Assembly (NCBI RefSeq): GCF_000014145.1
Contig: NC_008255.1
Location: 1,551,501-1,615,500, forward strand
DNA from: Cytophaga hutchinsonii ATCC 33406
GTDB lineage: Bacteria > Bacteroidota > Bacteroidia > Cytophagales > Cytophagaceae
Length of the DNA: 64,000 nt
Direction of reading: 5' to 3'
The number at the start of each line of letters is the position of its first letter. The first letter of the stretch is position 1. Positions 43,794 to 53,722 of the stretch are shown here, piece after piece. The notes below the pieces were generated by a model, which was not told the DNA's origin, did not search any database, and saw only the letters and a list, made by a program, of their open reading frames with translations. A program made the translations under genes and the position numbers.

Positions 43794-45704
43794 TTACAGT
43801 ACTAAGTTGATAAATAAGATAACTACAATTCCAATCACCATAAAGATGGCGTATGTGTTTACATCACCAGACTGGATATAACGAATTGTTTTGCCGCTCC
43901 ACTGAACAGATTTTCCGGAGAAGTTTACAATCCTGTCAATGAATTGTTTTTCAATGAACGTACTTGTAAAATCAGATAAGAAAGCAATCGGTTTTACAAT
44001 GATGGTATCATATAGCTCATCTACATAGAACTTATTGTATGAAAGTTTATCGATAAATGAAAGCTCGGCTTCAGACGATGGCGGTAATGTCTTTTTAGAA
44101 ACATATAACACATATGTTGTTATGATAACCAACACAACCAATACCAATGCAGAACCCATAAGTACGAATTCAGTTTCAGCTGAAAGGTGAGAGGCTGCTG
44201 GCAAAGCAATGTTTGCACCAGCTAAATAATGGCTGAACCAGTTGCTGCCTTCGTGTACAAATACGTGCGGGATTTCAATGAAACCACTTACTACTGTCAG
44301 TAATGCCAGCACCATCAATGGGATTGTCATTAACAACGGAGACTCATGCAGATGTTCTTTCTGATGCGTTGTTCCTCTGAATTCACCGAAGAATGTAAGG
44401 AATAACATTCTGAACATATAGAATGTAGTTAACAAGGCAGCGAAAACACCTAAGCCCCATTTAAGCGGACTGGATTCAAACGCTAAAGCAAGGATCGCAT
44501 CTTTTGAGAAGAAACCTGCAAGCGGAGGAATACCGGCAATCGCTAATGTTGCAATGATGAATGTGATAAAGGTGATCGGGAGTTTTTTCATTAAACCACC
44601 CATCTTACGGATATCCTGCTCGCCGCCCATTGCGTGAATAACACTGCCCGCACCCAAGAATAACAATGCCTTGAAGAAAGCATGTGTTGTTACATGGAAT
44701 ACACCCGCAGAATAACCTCCAAGGCCAATAGCCATAAACATGAAACCTAACTGACTCACGGTTGAATACGCCAATACCTTTTTGATATCGGTTTGTGTTA
44801 AACCAATTAACGCGGCTAAAATCGCAGTACCTGTACCAACTACATAAATAATATCTAACGTGCATGGTGCCATGCTGTACAGAATGTTTGAGCGGGCAAT
44901 CATGTAGATACCTGCAGTAACCATGGTAGCCGCGTGGATCAATGCTGAAACAGGAGTAGGGCCTGCCATCGCATCCGGTAACCAGGTATAAAGCGGGATC
45001 TGAGCACTTTTACCCATCGCACCTACAAATAATAACATCGTGATTGCGAAAATAATACCGGATGGTTCATTCGGATTTATAATCTTTAATGCCTGATCAA
45101 AAACTACGCTGTATTCAAGACTTTTGAACTGGTTGTAGATTAAAAGCATACCAAGCAGGAATCCCAGATCTCCGATACGGTTCATGATAAAAGCTTTTTT
45201 AGCCGCATCATTGTATGCCTGATTTTTAAACCAGAACCCGATCAGTAAATAGGAGCAAAGACCTACGCCTTCCCAGCCGGTAAACATCACTACATAGTTT
45301 GACCCCATTACCAGCAAAAGCATGGAGAATACAAACAAATTCAGGTAAGAGAAATAGCGTGTCACACCTTCATCGTCGTGCATGTAGCTGATTGAATACA
45401 CATGTATTAAAAAGCCAACACCCGTAATGATCGACATAAACCAAACAGATAGATTATCTATCTGAAAAGATAACGCAAGCTTCAGATCACCAACATGAAT
45501 CCAGTCAAATACGGTTACAGTAGTAGCTGTTAAATCGCCGCCTGCAGCTTTGCATAACAATGTTAAAACAATAGCAAATGAACCTAACATCATTGCACTG
45601 GCAATATAGCCGGAAGCAGATTTAGGTATGTGTTTATTAAATAAGCTTAATATCAGAAAGCCAAGTAGAGGTAGCGCTGGTATTAGCCAAACAAATTCCA
45701 TCAT
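43794..45704 (-). CDS. nuoL: NADH-quinone oxidoreductase subunit L
   Basis: Largest antiporter-like membrane subunit of complex I, 636 residues. VMFTGWEGVGLCSYLLIGFW, GKSAQIPLYTWLPDAMAGPTPVSALIHAATMV and DIKKVLAYSTVSQLGFM are the family's signature segments. The C-terminal part carries the lateral helix and final membrane anchor that braces NuoM and NuoN. 14 bases from nuoM. Confidence 0.96.
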   Translation of the reverse strand: MMEFVWLIPALPLLGFLILSLFNKHIPKSASGYIASAMMLGSFAIVLTLLCKAAGGDLTATTVTVFDWIHVGDLKLALSFQIDNLSVWFMSIITGVGFLIHVYSISYMHDDEGVTRYFSYLNLFVFSMLLLVMGSNYVVMFTGWEGVGLCSYLLIGFWFKNQAYNDAAKKAFIMNRIGDLGFLLGMLLIYNQFKSLEYSVVFDQALKIINPNEPSGIIFAITMLLFVGAMGKSAQIPLYTWLPDAMAGPTPVSALIHAATMVTAGIYMIARSNILYSMAPCTLDIIYVVGTGTAILAALIGLTQTDIKKVLAYSTVSQLGFMFMAIGLGGYSAGVFHVTTHAFFKALLFLGAGSVIHAMGGEQDIRKMGGLMKKLPITFITFIIATLAIAGIPPLAGFFSKDAILALAFESSPLKWGLGVFAALLTTFYMFRMLFLTFFGEFRGTTHQKEHLHESPLLMTIPLMVLALLTVVSGFIEIPHVFVHEGSNWFSHYLAGANIALPAASHLSAETEFVLMGSALVLVVLVIITTYVLYVSKKTLPPSSEAELSFIDKLSYNKFYVDELYDTIIVKPIAFLSDFTSTFIEKQFIDRIVNFSGKSVQWSGKTIRYIQSGDVNTYAIFMVIGIVVILFINLVL

Positions 45705-45723
45705 GATACAATTATACTTTTAA

Positions 45724-46017
45724 TTACCACTTGAGTTTCTTTAAACTATCAATATTGATTGATCCAAGGTGTCTGAATATCATGACAAGGATCGCTAAAC
45801 CAATAGTGATTTCTGCGGCTGCAACAGCCATGATAAAGAATACAAACACCTGACCGGACTGGTCATTGTGCAATGCAGAAAAATAAACCATCAATAAGTT
45901 TACAGAATTCAACATTAACTCGATGCACATGAACATGACCAGTATGTTTCTCCGGTACAATACGCCAAAAGCACCCAAAGAAAATAGTATGCTACAAAGG
46001 ATTAAATATTCAGACAT
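45724..46017 (-). CDS. nuoK: NADH-quinone oxidoreductase subunit K
   Basis: A 97-residue, three-helix membrane subunit of complex I. The conserved Glu residues sit in LVMFMCIELMLNSVNLLMV and AAAEITIGLAILV, part of the central charged path of the proton pump. Ordinary length. Confidence 0.95.
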   Translation of the reverse strand: MSEYLILCSILFSLGAFGVLYRRNILVMFMCIELMLNSVNLLMVYFSALHNDQSGQVFVFFIMAVAAAEITIGLAILVMIFRHLGSINIDSLKKLKW

Positions 46018-46029
46018 AACGTTTAGTTA

Positions 46030-46539
46030 TTAATAATCTTTTAAATCTTTTTTACCCAACATTACTGCACCGATCATGGCAGAAAGGAATAATACAGATG
46101 TGATTTCAAAAGGGAGGATAAATTGATTGAATAAAATTTTACCCAATTCCTGCGCACTGCCGAAGTTGTGATCAAGCTTTGACATATCAATGCTTCCTAC
46201 CTGATATCCTTTTAGCAGATAAACCAGAGAGATCAATAATAAGCCGCCCGAAACACATGCAGCCAGTTTACTAAGGAACGGTTTATTCGGCTGAGCCGCC
46301 GCATCGTTTAAGTTCAGCATCATGATTACAAACAGGAACAATACCATGATGGCTCCGGCGTAAACAATGATATTAACGACTGCTAAAAAGTCCGCAGATA
46401 ACAATAGCATATGACCGGTAATACAGCAAAATGTAATTACCAATGACAATACGCTATATACAGGATTTTTAGAAAGGATCACGAACAATGCACTGCATAG
46501 CGTAATTCCAGATAAGATATAAAATAAGATATTACCCAT
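46030..46539 (-). CDS. nuoJ: NADH-quinone oxidoreductase subunit J
   Basis: A 169-residue membrane subunit of complex I with five helices. NPVYSVLSLV near the N-terminus and FLAVVNIIVYAGAIMVLFLFVIMML (conserved Tyr and Gly of helix 3) identify it. 12 bases from nuoK. Confidence 0.94.
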   Translation of the reverse strand: MGNILFYILSGITLCSALFVILSKNPVYSVLSLVITFCCITGHMLLLSADFLAVVNIIVYAGAIMVLFLFVIMMLNLNDAAAQPNKPFLSKLAACVSGGLLLISLVYLLKGYQVGSIDMSKLDHNFGSAQELGKILFNQFILPFEITSVLFLSAMIGAVMLGKKDLKDY

Positions 46540-46557
46540 TGTGATTTCTGTGAATGC

Positions 46558-47085
46558 TTATTTTTTATATGGTTTGTAAGTCTTAGGATGGGCACTGGTT
46601 CCCAGTGGCTGTACCAGTTTATCTTTACCATAGATAAAGTCCTTGCGGTTGTATTGCGCAGGCACTAATTCTTCCGTAAGGTAAACGGCATCCTTCGGAC
46701 AAGCTTCTTCGCATAAGCCACAGAAGATACATCTCAGCATGTTGATCTCATACAAAGAAGCATATTTTTCTTCTTTGTATAAATGCTCTTCGCCTTTTTT
46801 ACGTTCATCGGCAATGATCGTAATTGCTTCTGCCGGACAAGATACGGCACATAACCCGCAGGCTGTGCAGTTTTCTCTTCCTTGTTCGTCTCTTTTCAGA
46901 ATATGCTTGCCTCTGTATACAAAAGCAAATTCACGTTGTACTTCCGGATACTGAATAGTAGCCTTCTTTTTAAAAAGGTGGGAAAGCGTAATCATCATTC
47001 CGCTTACGATGGAAGGGATATATATCCTTTCCATGAAGGTCATCTTTTTATCTACAACTACTTTGGATCTGTTTGTTAATTGCAT
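46558..47085 (-). CDS. nuoI: NADH-quinone oxidoreductase subunit I
   Basis: Peripheral-arm ferredoxin-like subunit of complex I, 175 residues, carrying two [4Fe-4S] clusters (N6a, N6b). The two binding motifs are CTACGLCAVSCP and CIFCGLCEEACP. It passes electrons towards NuoB. ATG at 47085. Confidence 0.96.
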   Translation of the reverse strand: MQLTNRSKVVVDKKMTFMERIYIPSIVSGMMITLSHLFKKKATIQYPEVQREFAFVYRGKHILKRDEQGRENCTACGLCAVSCPAEAITIIADERKKGEEHLYKEEKYASLYEINMLRCIFCGLCEEACPKDAVYLTEELVPAQYNRKDFIYGKDKLVQPLGTSAHPKTYKPYKK

Positions 47086-47096
47086 GGCTTTTTAAC

Positions 47097-48125
47097 TTAG
47101 AATAACAATATACATGCACCAGTAATAATAATATTTATGATAGCCATCGGAATCATAATCTTCCAACCAAGATTCATTAGCTGATCATAACGGAAACGTG
47201 GTAATGTCCATCTAACCCACATGAATAAGAATATGAATAAGACGATTTTTGTAAAGAAGAACAGCGTACCTAAAATGGTTACTGTATTCTGATCTAAACC
47301 AAGTGTTTCGATATACGGAATATCATACCCGCCGAAGTAGAATGCACTCATTACGGCAGAAGAGATAAACATGTTGATGTATTCTGCGAATAAGTACAAC
47401 CCTAATTTCATGGATGAATATTCTGTATGATATCCGCCGATAAGTTCCGCTTCACATTCAGGTAAGTCAAATGGAGTTCTGTTGCATTCTGCGAATGAAC
47501 ATACCATAAAGATGAAGAAACCCAATGGCTGATAAACAATGTTCCACCAATCTGTTGTCTGCTGCTGAACAATTTCACCGATACTTAATGTTCCTGTTGT
47601 CATTACTAAAGCAATGATGGATAAACCCATTGCAATTTCATAACTGATCATTTGAGAAGAAGCCCGTATAGCACCCATTAAAGAGAACTTATTATTAGAA
47701 GCCCAGCCACCGATCATTACACCGTATACACCAATCGATACAACAGCGAAAATATAAAGCACACCAATATTGATGTCTGTTACCTGCAGCGCTATCTGAT
47801 CGCCGCCGATCTCCAGATAACTTCCCCATGGAATAACCGCTCCTGTTAAACAGGCAGTCATCATGGCAATAGAAGGCCCAAGGATAAACAGTGCTTTGTT
47901 TGCAGAAGAAGGAATAATCTCTTCTTTCATAAAGAATTTAACACCATCTGCCAACGGCTGTAGCAAACCAAATGGCCCCGCTCTATTCGGGCCGATACGG
48001 TCCTGAAGTAACGCTGAAACTTTACGTTCTGCGTATGTACTGTACATTGCTATTACCAGCGATATGGTAAAAACGGCAGTAACAATGATTGTTTTTTCAA
48101 GTAAAAACTCAACGGGTATTTCCAT
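47097..48125 (-). CDS. nuoH: NADH-quinone oxidoreductase subunit H
   Basis: Membrane subunit of complex I that forms the quinone chamber with NuoB and NuoD; 342 residues, eight helices. Markers are YAERKVSALLQDRIGPNRAGP, MIGGWASNNKFSLMGAIRASSQMISYE and FDLPECEAELIGGYHTEYSSMK. The start overlaps the end of nuoG by 17 bases, implying coupled translation. Confidence 0.96.
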   Translation of the reverse strand: MEIPVEFLLEKTIIVTAVFTISLVIAMYSTYAERKVSALLQDRIGPNRAGPFGLLQPLADGVKFFMKEEIIPSSANKALFILGPSIAMMTACLTGAVIPWGSYLEIGGDQIALQVTDINIGVLYIFAVVSIGVYGVMIGGWASNNKFSLMGAIRASSQMISYEIAMGLSIIALVMTTGTLSIGEIVQQQTTDWWNIVYQPLGFFIFMVCSFAECNRTPFDLPECEAELIGGYHTEYSSMKLGLYLFAEYINMFISSAVMSAFYFGGYDIPYIETLGLDQNTVTILGTLFFFTKIVLFIFLFMWVRWTLPRFRYDQLMNLGWKIMIPMAIINIIITGACILLF

Positions 48126-49080
48126 ATCCTATTTTCTTCGGTGCTTCAACTTTAATTCCTTTTTGATATTTATTCAATGAAATAACGGAATGGCGATCGA
48201 TTGCTCTCGGCCCGTCAATTACCCAATCAGTGATTTTTTTATGTTCGAAACGGCAGTCGTTACAGATCCATTCCTCCAGTTCGCCATATTTATCTTTCCG
48301 GCCTGTAACACGGTATACTTCATTGTCGCTTAACCATACAGTTGTTTTACCACTGCACTTCGGACAATCTCTGTGCGCTTCCATTGGTTTCACAAACCAC
48401 ACACGTGATTTGAAACGGAATGTTTTATCTGTTAATGCGCCAACCGGACATACATCAATAACGTTTCCGGAGAAATCATTATCAATTACATTTTCAATAT
48501 AAGTAGAGATCTCAGCTTTGTCGCCACGGAACATGATACCATGTACACGCTTATCTGTGATCTGATCTGCAGTAAACACACAACGGTAGCAAAGAATGCA
48601 GCGTGTCATATGTAACTGGATCTTGTCGCCGATATCAATGCGGTCAAATTTTCTGCGTTCCTCTTCGTAGCGGGAACGTGCAGCTCCGTGTTCGTAAGAT
48701 AAATCCTGTAAGTGACATTCACCTGCCTGATCACATACCGGGCAATCCAGCGGGTGGTTGATCAATAAGAATTCGACCACACTTTTACGTGCTTCAATTA
48801 CTTTAGGTGATGTTAAGTTTTTTACTACCATCCCATCCATGATAGGAGTAGAGCAGGATGCAACCAACTTAGGCATCGGACGCGGATCTTTTTCAGATCC
48901 TTGAGAAACTTCAACCAGACATGTTCTGCATTTACCACCGCTCCCTTTTAGTTTGGAGTAGTAGCACATGGCAGGAGGAACAAGCGAACCGCCAAGTTGT
49001 CTGGCAGCATTCAGGATTGTTGTTCCCGGCGCTACTTCGGTTGTTTCTCCGTCTATTGTTATTTTGAACAGTTGTGACAT
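48109..49080 (-). CDS. nuoG: NADH-quinone oxidoreductase subunit G, short form
   Basis: Peripheral-arm Fe-S subunit of complex I, only 323 residues against about 700-900 in E. coli or Thermus. The N-terminal [2Fe-2S] ferredoxin domain (CYYSKLKGSGGKCRTCLVE, shown as the spaced Cys set C-x10-C-x2-C), the His-Cys [4Fe-4S] segment (HPLDCPVCDQAGEC), the RCILCYRCV cluster and a DCPKCSG/CNDC zinc-like cluster are all kept. The large molybdopterin-oxidoreductase domain is missing. The short form is common in Bacteroidota, so it is probably functional rather than truncated by mutation. Confidence 0.93.
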   Translation of the reverse strand: MSQLFKITIDGETTEVAPGTTILNAARQLGGSLVPPAMCYYSKLKGSGGKCRTCLVEVSQGSEKDPRPMPKLVASCSTPIMDGMVVKNLTSPKVIEARKSVVEFLLINHPLDCPVCDQAGECHLQDLSYEHGAARSRYEEERRKFDRIDIGDKIQLHMTRCILCYRCVFTADQITDKRVHGIMFRGDKAEISTYIENVIDNDFSGNVIDVCPVGALTDKTFRFKSRVWFVKPMEAHRDCPKCSGKTTVWLSDNEVYRVTGRKDKYGELEEWICNDCRFEHKKITDWVIDGPRAIDRHSVISLNKYQKGIKVEAPKKIGYGNTR

Positions 49081-49094
49081 AATGTGAGCCTCGA

Positions 49095-50441
49095 TTAAAC
49101 TGTTACAGTTTTATAATTTGGAAGATGTGCCTTACGGCTGTCTTTTACTAAACTAGCGTGTGTAACGTGATATTCAAATTCATCGCGGAAGTGACGGATA
49201 GCAGCAGCTACAGGCCATGCCGCAGCATCACCCAACGGACAGATGGTATTTCCTTCAATTTTTGAAGCAATTTCAACCAATAGGTCGATATCATGCATGT
49301 GACCATGACCGAATTCTAAACGGTGCAGGACTTTTTCCATCCATCCTGTGCCTTCGCGGCAAGGGCTGCACTGTCCACATGATTCATGGTGATAGAAGCG
49401 AGCCAGTGTCCATGTGTTATGAACGATACATGTGGTTTCATCCATAGCGATAAATCCGCCTGAACCTAACATCGTACCGGTTGCAAAACCTCCGTCTGAT
49501 AACGATTCATAGCTCATTAAACGTGCTTCACCGGCAGCGTTTCGCATGAATAATTCAGCAGGAAGAATCGGTACCGAAGAACCTCCGGCAATCACGGCTT
49601 TCAATTCGTGACCTTTGCGGATACCGCCGCAATATTCATCTGAATTTAAAAACTCATCAACAGGTAACCCCAGGTCAATTTCATAAACACCAGGTCTGTT
49701 TAAATGACCACAAGCTGAAATTAATTTAGTACCGGTACTTTTTCCAATCCCTAACTTTGCGTACTCATCACCACCCATATTAATGATCGGCGTTACGGTA
49801 GCAAGTGTCTCAACATTGTTTACAACCGTAGGGCAGTTGTAAAGACCAGAGATGGCAGGGAAGGGAGGTTTGATACGCGGGTTTCCACGCTTACCTTCCA
49901 GTGATTCGATCAATGCCGTTTCTTCACCGCAGATATACGCGCCGCCACCATTATTTACATAGATCTCAAGATCAAATCCCGAACCTAAAATATTTTTACC
50001 AAGGAAGCCGGCGTTCTTGGCTTCAGCGATTGCTTTTTCAAGAATACCAACGATCCATTTATATTCACCACGGATGTAGATGTAGGTACTGTTAGAACCA
50101 AGGGAATAACTGGATACAATCAATCCTTCAATTAAAATATGAGGATTTTTTTCCATCAGGTATCTGTCCTTGAATGTGCCCGGCTCGCTTTCATCGGCGT
50201 TACATACCAGGTATCTCGGGTTATTGGATTTGCGGTCCAGGAAACTCCATTTCATACCTGTAGGGAAACCGGCGCCACCACGGCCACGAAGTCCGGACTT
50301 CTTAACCTCCTCCATAACATCGTCAGGAGACATTGTCTTTAAAGCCTTTTCTACTGCTCTGTAACCACCCTTCGAACGATACACCTCATAGGTTTCGATT
50401 CCGGGTACATTGATGTGTTCAAGTAGTAATTTTGTAGCCAT
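49095..50441 (-). CDS. nuoF: NADH-quinone oxidoreductase subunit F
   Basis: NADH-oxidising, FMN-binding subunit of complex I, 448 residues. NADH/FMN glycine-rich segments GLRGRGGAGFPTGMKW and GGAYICGEETALIESLEG are intact, and CGQCSPCREG plus the later Cys binds the N3 [4Fe-4S] cluster. It pairs with NuoE. Its ATG overlaps the nuoE stop by one base. Confidence 0.96.
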   Translation of the reverse strand: MATKLLLEHINVPGIETYEVYRSKGGYRAVEKALKTMSPDDVMEEVKKSGLRGRGGAGFPTGMKWSFLDRKSNNPRYLVCNADESEPGTFKDRYLMEKNPHILIEGLIVSSYSLGSNSTYIYIRGEYKWIVGILEKAIAEAKNAGFLGKNILGSGFDLEIYVNNGGGAYICGEETALIESLEGKRGNPRIKPPFPAISGLYNCPTVVNNVETLATVTPIINMGGDEYAKLGIGKSTGTKLISACGHLNRPGVYEIDLGLPVDEFLNSDEYCGGIRKGHELKAVIAGGSSVPILPAELFMRNAAGEARLMSYESLSDGGFATGTMLGSGGFIAMDETTCIVHNTWTLARFYHHESCGQCSPCREGTGWMEKVLHRLEFGHGHMHDIDLLVEIASKIEGNTICPLGDAAAWPVAAAIRHFRDEFEYHVTHASLVKDSRKAHLPNYKTVTV

Positions 50442-50974
50442 TAGATTGCGTATTTTTTAAATGGATCAAAATCCGGCTGACCGAATACTTCGATGATTTT
50501 ATCAATCTTTTCTTTCGTCAGATTTTCGTAATAATAGGTTCCGATCTGAGCCATTGGAGCTGTACCGCATGAACCCATGCATTCTACCGCTTTAATGGTG
50601 AATCTGCCATCAGCACTTGTCTGATTCAGTTTAATTCCAAGTTTGTCTTCCGTATATTCGATCAGTTCCTCAACACCGTTTAGGCAGCACGGCCCTGTCT
50701 GACAAAATTCAAACATGCACTTGCCAACCGGCTTTAAGTTGTACATGGAGTAGAACGAAGCTACTTCATATACTTCAATCGGAGTGATATCTAAAAGGGA
50801 AGCAACATAATCCATAAGCGGGGCAGGAAGCCAGCCGCCTAACTCATCCTGTGCCATATGCAACACGGGCAATAACGCTGATTTTTGTCTGCCTTCCGGA
50901 TAACGTGCTTTCATCTCCTGAATTTTTTTCAGGCTTGCTTCAGAAAACTGGAATTGCTGTTGTGTTTGTTCCAT
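50441..50974 (-). CDS. nuoE: NADH-quinone oxidoreductase subunit E
   Basis: Peripheral-arm subunit of complex I, 177 residues, with a thioredoxin-like fold holding one [2Fe-2S] cluster. The four ligands are in CQTGPCCLNG and CMGSCGTAP. The N-terminal helical part (KSALLPVLHMAQDELGGWLP) contacts NuoF. Stop shared with the nuoF start (TAATG). Confidence 0.96.
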   Translation of the reverse strand: MEQTQQQFQFSEASLKKIQEMKARYPEGRQKSALLPVLHMAQDELGGWLPAPLMDYVASLLDITPIEVYEVASFYSMYNLKPVGKCMFEFCQTGPCCLNGVEELIEYTEDKLGIKLNQTSADGRFTIKAVECMGSCGTAPMAQIGTYYYENLTKEKIDKIIEVFGQPDFDPFKKYAI

Positions 50975-50986
50975 CCGTTTATATAA

Positions 50987-52207
50987 TTAAGCGTCCATTT
51001 CACCTGCAATCAGGTTCAGACTACTCATTGTAACTACTGCATCAGAAATTAATTGACCTTTGATCATTTCAGGATATGCCTGGTAATAGATAAAGCAAGG
51101 TCTGCGGAAGTGTAAGCGGTAAGGTGTCCTACCGCCATCGCTTACTAAATAATAGCCTAATTCACCATTGGCTCCTTCAATCGAATGGTACACTTCACCT
51201 TTCGGAATTTCAGTTTCACCCATTACAATTTTAAAGTGGTAGATCAATGCTTCCATCTGTGAATACACATCTTCTTTGGGAGGAAGATAAAAGTCCGGCA
51301 CTTCAGCATGGAATACGCCTTTGGGTAACGCTTTGATTTTTTCCATCGCCTGACGGATGATGCTTAAGCTTTCCCACATTTCTTTGTTACGAACCATGAA
51401 GCGGTCGTATGTATCACCATTGATACCAATAGGTATTGTAAAATCAAAGTCCTGATACGAGCTGTATGGTGAGGTAACGCGTACATCGTAATCAACACCT
51501 GCGGCACGTAAGTTCGGGCCTGTGAAGCCGTAGTTTAAGGCACGTTCAGCCGTGATGCCACCGGTACCGATTGTTCTGTCCATGAAAATCCGGTTTCTGT
51601 TAAACAGGTTTTCAAATTCAGTCAATACAGCAGGGTAGTCTGCCAGGAACTTATCTATTTTGCGCATTGCGATGTCGTTGAAATCTCTTTCAAAGCCACC
51701 AATACGACCCATGTTTGTTGTTAAACGTGCACCACAGATCTCTTCAAATATTTCATAGATCTGCTCACGTGATTGCATAATGTATAGGAAACCGGTGAAG
51801 GCTCCGGCATCAACACCTAAGATCGAATTACAGATCAGGTGATCCGCAATACGTGATAATTCCATAATTACCACCCGCATGTATTCTACGCGTTTAGGTA
51901 ATTCAATACCTGCAAGCTTTTCAACCGTCATGTGCCAGCCCATGTTGTTCAATGGAGCCGAGCAATAATTCATACGATCGGTAAGCGTTGTGATCTGATA
52001 GAATGCCCTGCGTTCTGCAATCTTTTCAAATGCTCTGTGAATATAACCAACTGTTGGTACTGCATCAACAATGCGTTCACCATCCATTTTTAGAATATTC
52101 TGAAATACGCCGTGTGTGGCAGGGTGGGTAGGACCTAAATTTAACGTAGTTAAATGGTCATTATCCATGTGGTCGATTTCCTGCTTATTTCCGCCTGTAG
52201 TGATCAT
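50987..52207 (-). CDS. nuoD: NADH-quinone oxidoreductase subunit D
   Basis: 49-kDa-type subunit of complex I, 406 residues, related to hydrogenase large subunits. It lines the quinone site with NuoB. LNLGPTHPATHGVFQ near the N-terminus holds the quinone-contacting His. NuoC and NuoD are separate genes here, not the NuoCD fusion of enterics. 11 bases from nuoC. Confidence 0.96.
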   Translation of the reverse strand: MITTGGNKQEIDHMDNDHLTTLNLGPTHPATHGVFQNILKMDGERIVDAVPTVGYIHRAFEKIAERRAFYQITTLTDRMNYCSAPLNNMGWHMTVEKLAGIELPKRVEYMRVVIMELSRIADHLICNSILGVDAGAFTGFLYIMQSREQIYEIFEEICGARLTTNMGRIGGFERDFNDIAMRKIDKFLADYPAVLTEFENLFNRNRIFMDRTIGTGGITAERALNYGFTGPNLRAAGVDYDVRVTSPYSSYQDFDFTIPIGINGDTYDRFMVRNKEMWESLSIIRQAMEKIKALPKGVFHAEVPDFYLPPKEDVYSQMEALIYHFKIVMGETEIPKGEVYHSIEGANGELGYYLVSDGGRTPYRLHFRRPCFIYYQAYPEMIKGQLISDAVVTMSSLNLIAGEMDA

Positions 52208-52218
52208 GTGTATATCAA

Positions 52219-52722
52219 TTATCTACCAAAGAAAGAATCATCTTTATCGTGACGTGTTGGATCTTCCAACGCGTATTCTTTTCTCATCGGGTGGTATCCT
52301 AAATCATCTACATTTAAAATGCGGATCAGATTTGGGTGACCGGTGAATATAATCCCGAAGAAATCATAGGTCTCTCTTTCCATCCAGTTTGCTGCCTGAA
52401 AAAGCGTTGTTGCCGAATCAATATACGGATCTGCTTTAGGAAAGAATGCTTTTACGCGGATACGGATATTCTCAGGTAAATTATGCAGGTGGTAAACAAC
52501 ACCTAATAAATCTTCGCCCTGAGGATAATGAACACCCGTAAGGTCAGTTAAAAAAGTAAAACCTAAGGATGCTTCACTGTAAAGAAAATTCAACACATTC
52601 ATGTTGTAGCTTCTTTCAATAGTAATGGTAAGCATACCATACGATTCCTCTGTAGAAATTATTTTATCGCCGAAACGATTGATAAGAGAATCTATGATGT
52701 GTTGATTTGTAAGTGTTCCCAT
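52219..52722 (-). CDS. nuoC: NADH-quinone oxidoreductase subunit C
   Basis: 30-kDa-type peripheral subunit of complex I, 167 residues. AANWMERETYDFFGIIFTGHP is the family signature, and the C-terminal HPMRKEYALEDPTRHD is typical. The frame is open further upstream to 52827, but that would overlap nuoB by about 90 bases; ATG at 52722, 13 bases after the nuoB stop, fits the operon spacing. Confidence 0.93.
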   Translation of the reverse strand: MGTLTNQHIIDSLINRFGDKIISTEESYGMLTITIERSYNMNVLNFLYSEASLGFTFLTDLTGVHYPQGEDLLGVVYHLHNLPENIRIRVKAFFPKADPYIDSATTLFQAANWMERETYDFFGIIFTGHPNLIRILNVDDLGYHPMRKEYALEDPTRHDKDDSFFGR

Positions 52723-52735
52723 GGAAGTGCTTGAA

Positions 52736-53281
52736 TTATTCTTCAATCTCGTATTTAGCAAGTAATGCTTTGTATTCAGGAGATTCGCGTCTGCGAAGTG
52801 ATTCCGTTGATGCCAGATCCTGCACACGCATTAAGCCTTGTATAATCTGTTCAGGACGTGGGGGACAGCCCGGAACATACACATCCACCGGAATAATTCT
52901 GTCGATGCCCTGAAGTACGCTGTAGGTGTCGAAGATACCACCGCTTGATGCACAGGCACCAACCGCTACAACCCATTTTGGTTCTGCCATCTGTTCGTAC
53001 ACATGACGAAGTACCGGACCCATTTTTTTTGCAATGGTTCCCATTACTAACAAGACATCCGCCTGACGGGGAGAGAAGCTTGGACGTTCAGCACCAAAAC
53101 GCGCAATGTCGTATGTAGATGCCATTGTAGCCATGAATTCAATTCCGCAACAAGACGTTGCAAACGGTAGCGGCCACAAAGAGTTTTTCCGTGCTAAACC
53201 GATTACTGAATCTAATGATGTGGCAAAGAAACCCGGACCTTCCAGTCCGTCTGGTTTTTCTTCTATTTTTATATCACTCAT
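52736..53281 (-). CDS. nuoB: NADH-quinone oxidoreductase subunit B
   Basis: PSST-type subunit of complex I, 181 residues, binding the terminal [4Fe-4S] cluster N2 beside the quinone site. The adjacent cysteines are in ATSCCGIEF, and the other ligands in [11 protein letters not shown] and [11 protein letters not shown]. It passes electrons to quinone with NuoD. Confidence 0.96.
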   Translation of the reverse strand: MSDIKIEEKPDGLEGPGFFATSLDSVIGLARKNSLWPLPFATSCCGIEFMATMASTYDIARFGAERPSFSPRQADVLLVMGTIAKKMGPVLRHVYEQMAEPKWVVAVGACASSGGIFDTYSVLQGIDRIIPVDVYVPGCPPRPEQIIQGLMRVQDLASTESLRRRESPEYKALLAKYEIEE

Positions 53282-53341
53282 ATTCTGGATGCGTTTGGGT
53301 CTATTTTACCTACTTAAACAAACAATTGAATAAAAAGGTTG

Positions 53342-53722
53342 TTATTCCCAATCTAAAGCTTTTTTCTTGATAACGTAGATGAATCCAATTAATAACGAAG
53401 TCATAAACAGAAGCATTTTTACAAAACCTTCCCATTTATTAACAGCTTCAGCGAAATAATTAAAGTTTACAGCCCATGGATAGAAGAAAATTACTTCCAC
53501 ATCAAACAGTACAAACAAGGTTGCTACTAAAAAATATTTGATGGAGAACTGTACCCGGGCATTGCCTACCGGATCTAAACCTGATTCAAAGGCATCTAAT
53601 TTCTTTTTTGATTTTACTTTTGGACCTAATAACCAGCTTGATAATAAGGTTACAGAAATAAAACCAAGAGTCACCATTAATTGAATGGCGATAGGAAGAT
53701 ATTCAGCGTATTTATTGTTCAT
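53342..53722 (-). CDS. nuoA: NADH-quinone oxidoreductase subunit A
   Basis: First gene of the nuo operon: a 126-residue, three-helix membrane subunit of complex I. KLDAFESGLDPVGNARVQFSIKYFL holds the conserved Glu/Ser loop, and FVLFDVEVIFFYPWA the second-helix acidic residues. The promoter should lie in 53723-54009, where TATTTTTG (minus strand, 53767-53774) matches the Bacteroidota -7 box without a well-spaced -33 box. Confidence 0.95.
   Translation of the reverse strand: MNNKYAEYLPIAIQLMVTLGFISVTLLSSWLLGPKVKSKKKLDAFESGLDPVGNARVQFSIKYFLVATLFVLFDVEVIFFYPWAVNFNYFAEAVNKWEGFVKMLLFMTSLLIGFIYVIKKKALDWE

Noticed and set aside
48109-49080. nuoG as a frameshifted pseudogene
   Set aside because: All Fe-S motifs are intact, the end overlaps nuoH as in a working operon, and the short form is known in this phylum.
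52723-52827. Upstream extension of nuoC
   Set aside because: Would overlap nuoB by about 90 bases and adds residues not typical of NuoC; the ATG at 52722 has normal operon spacing.
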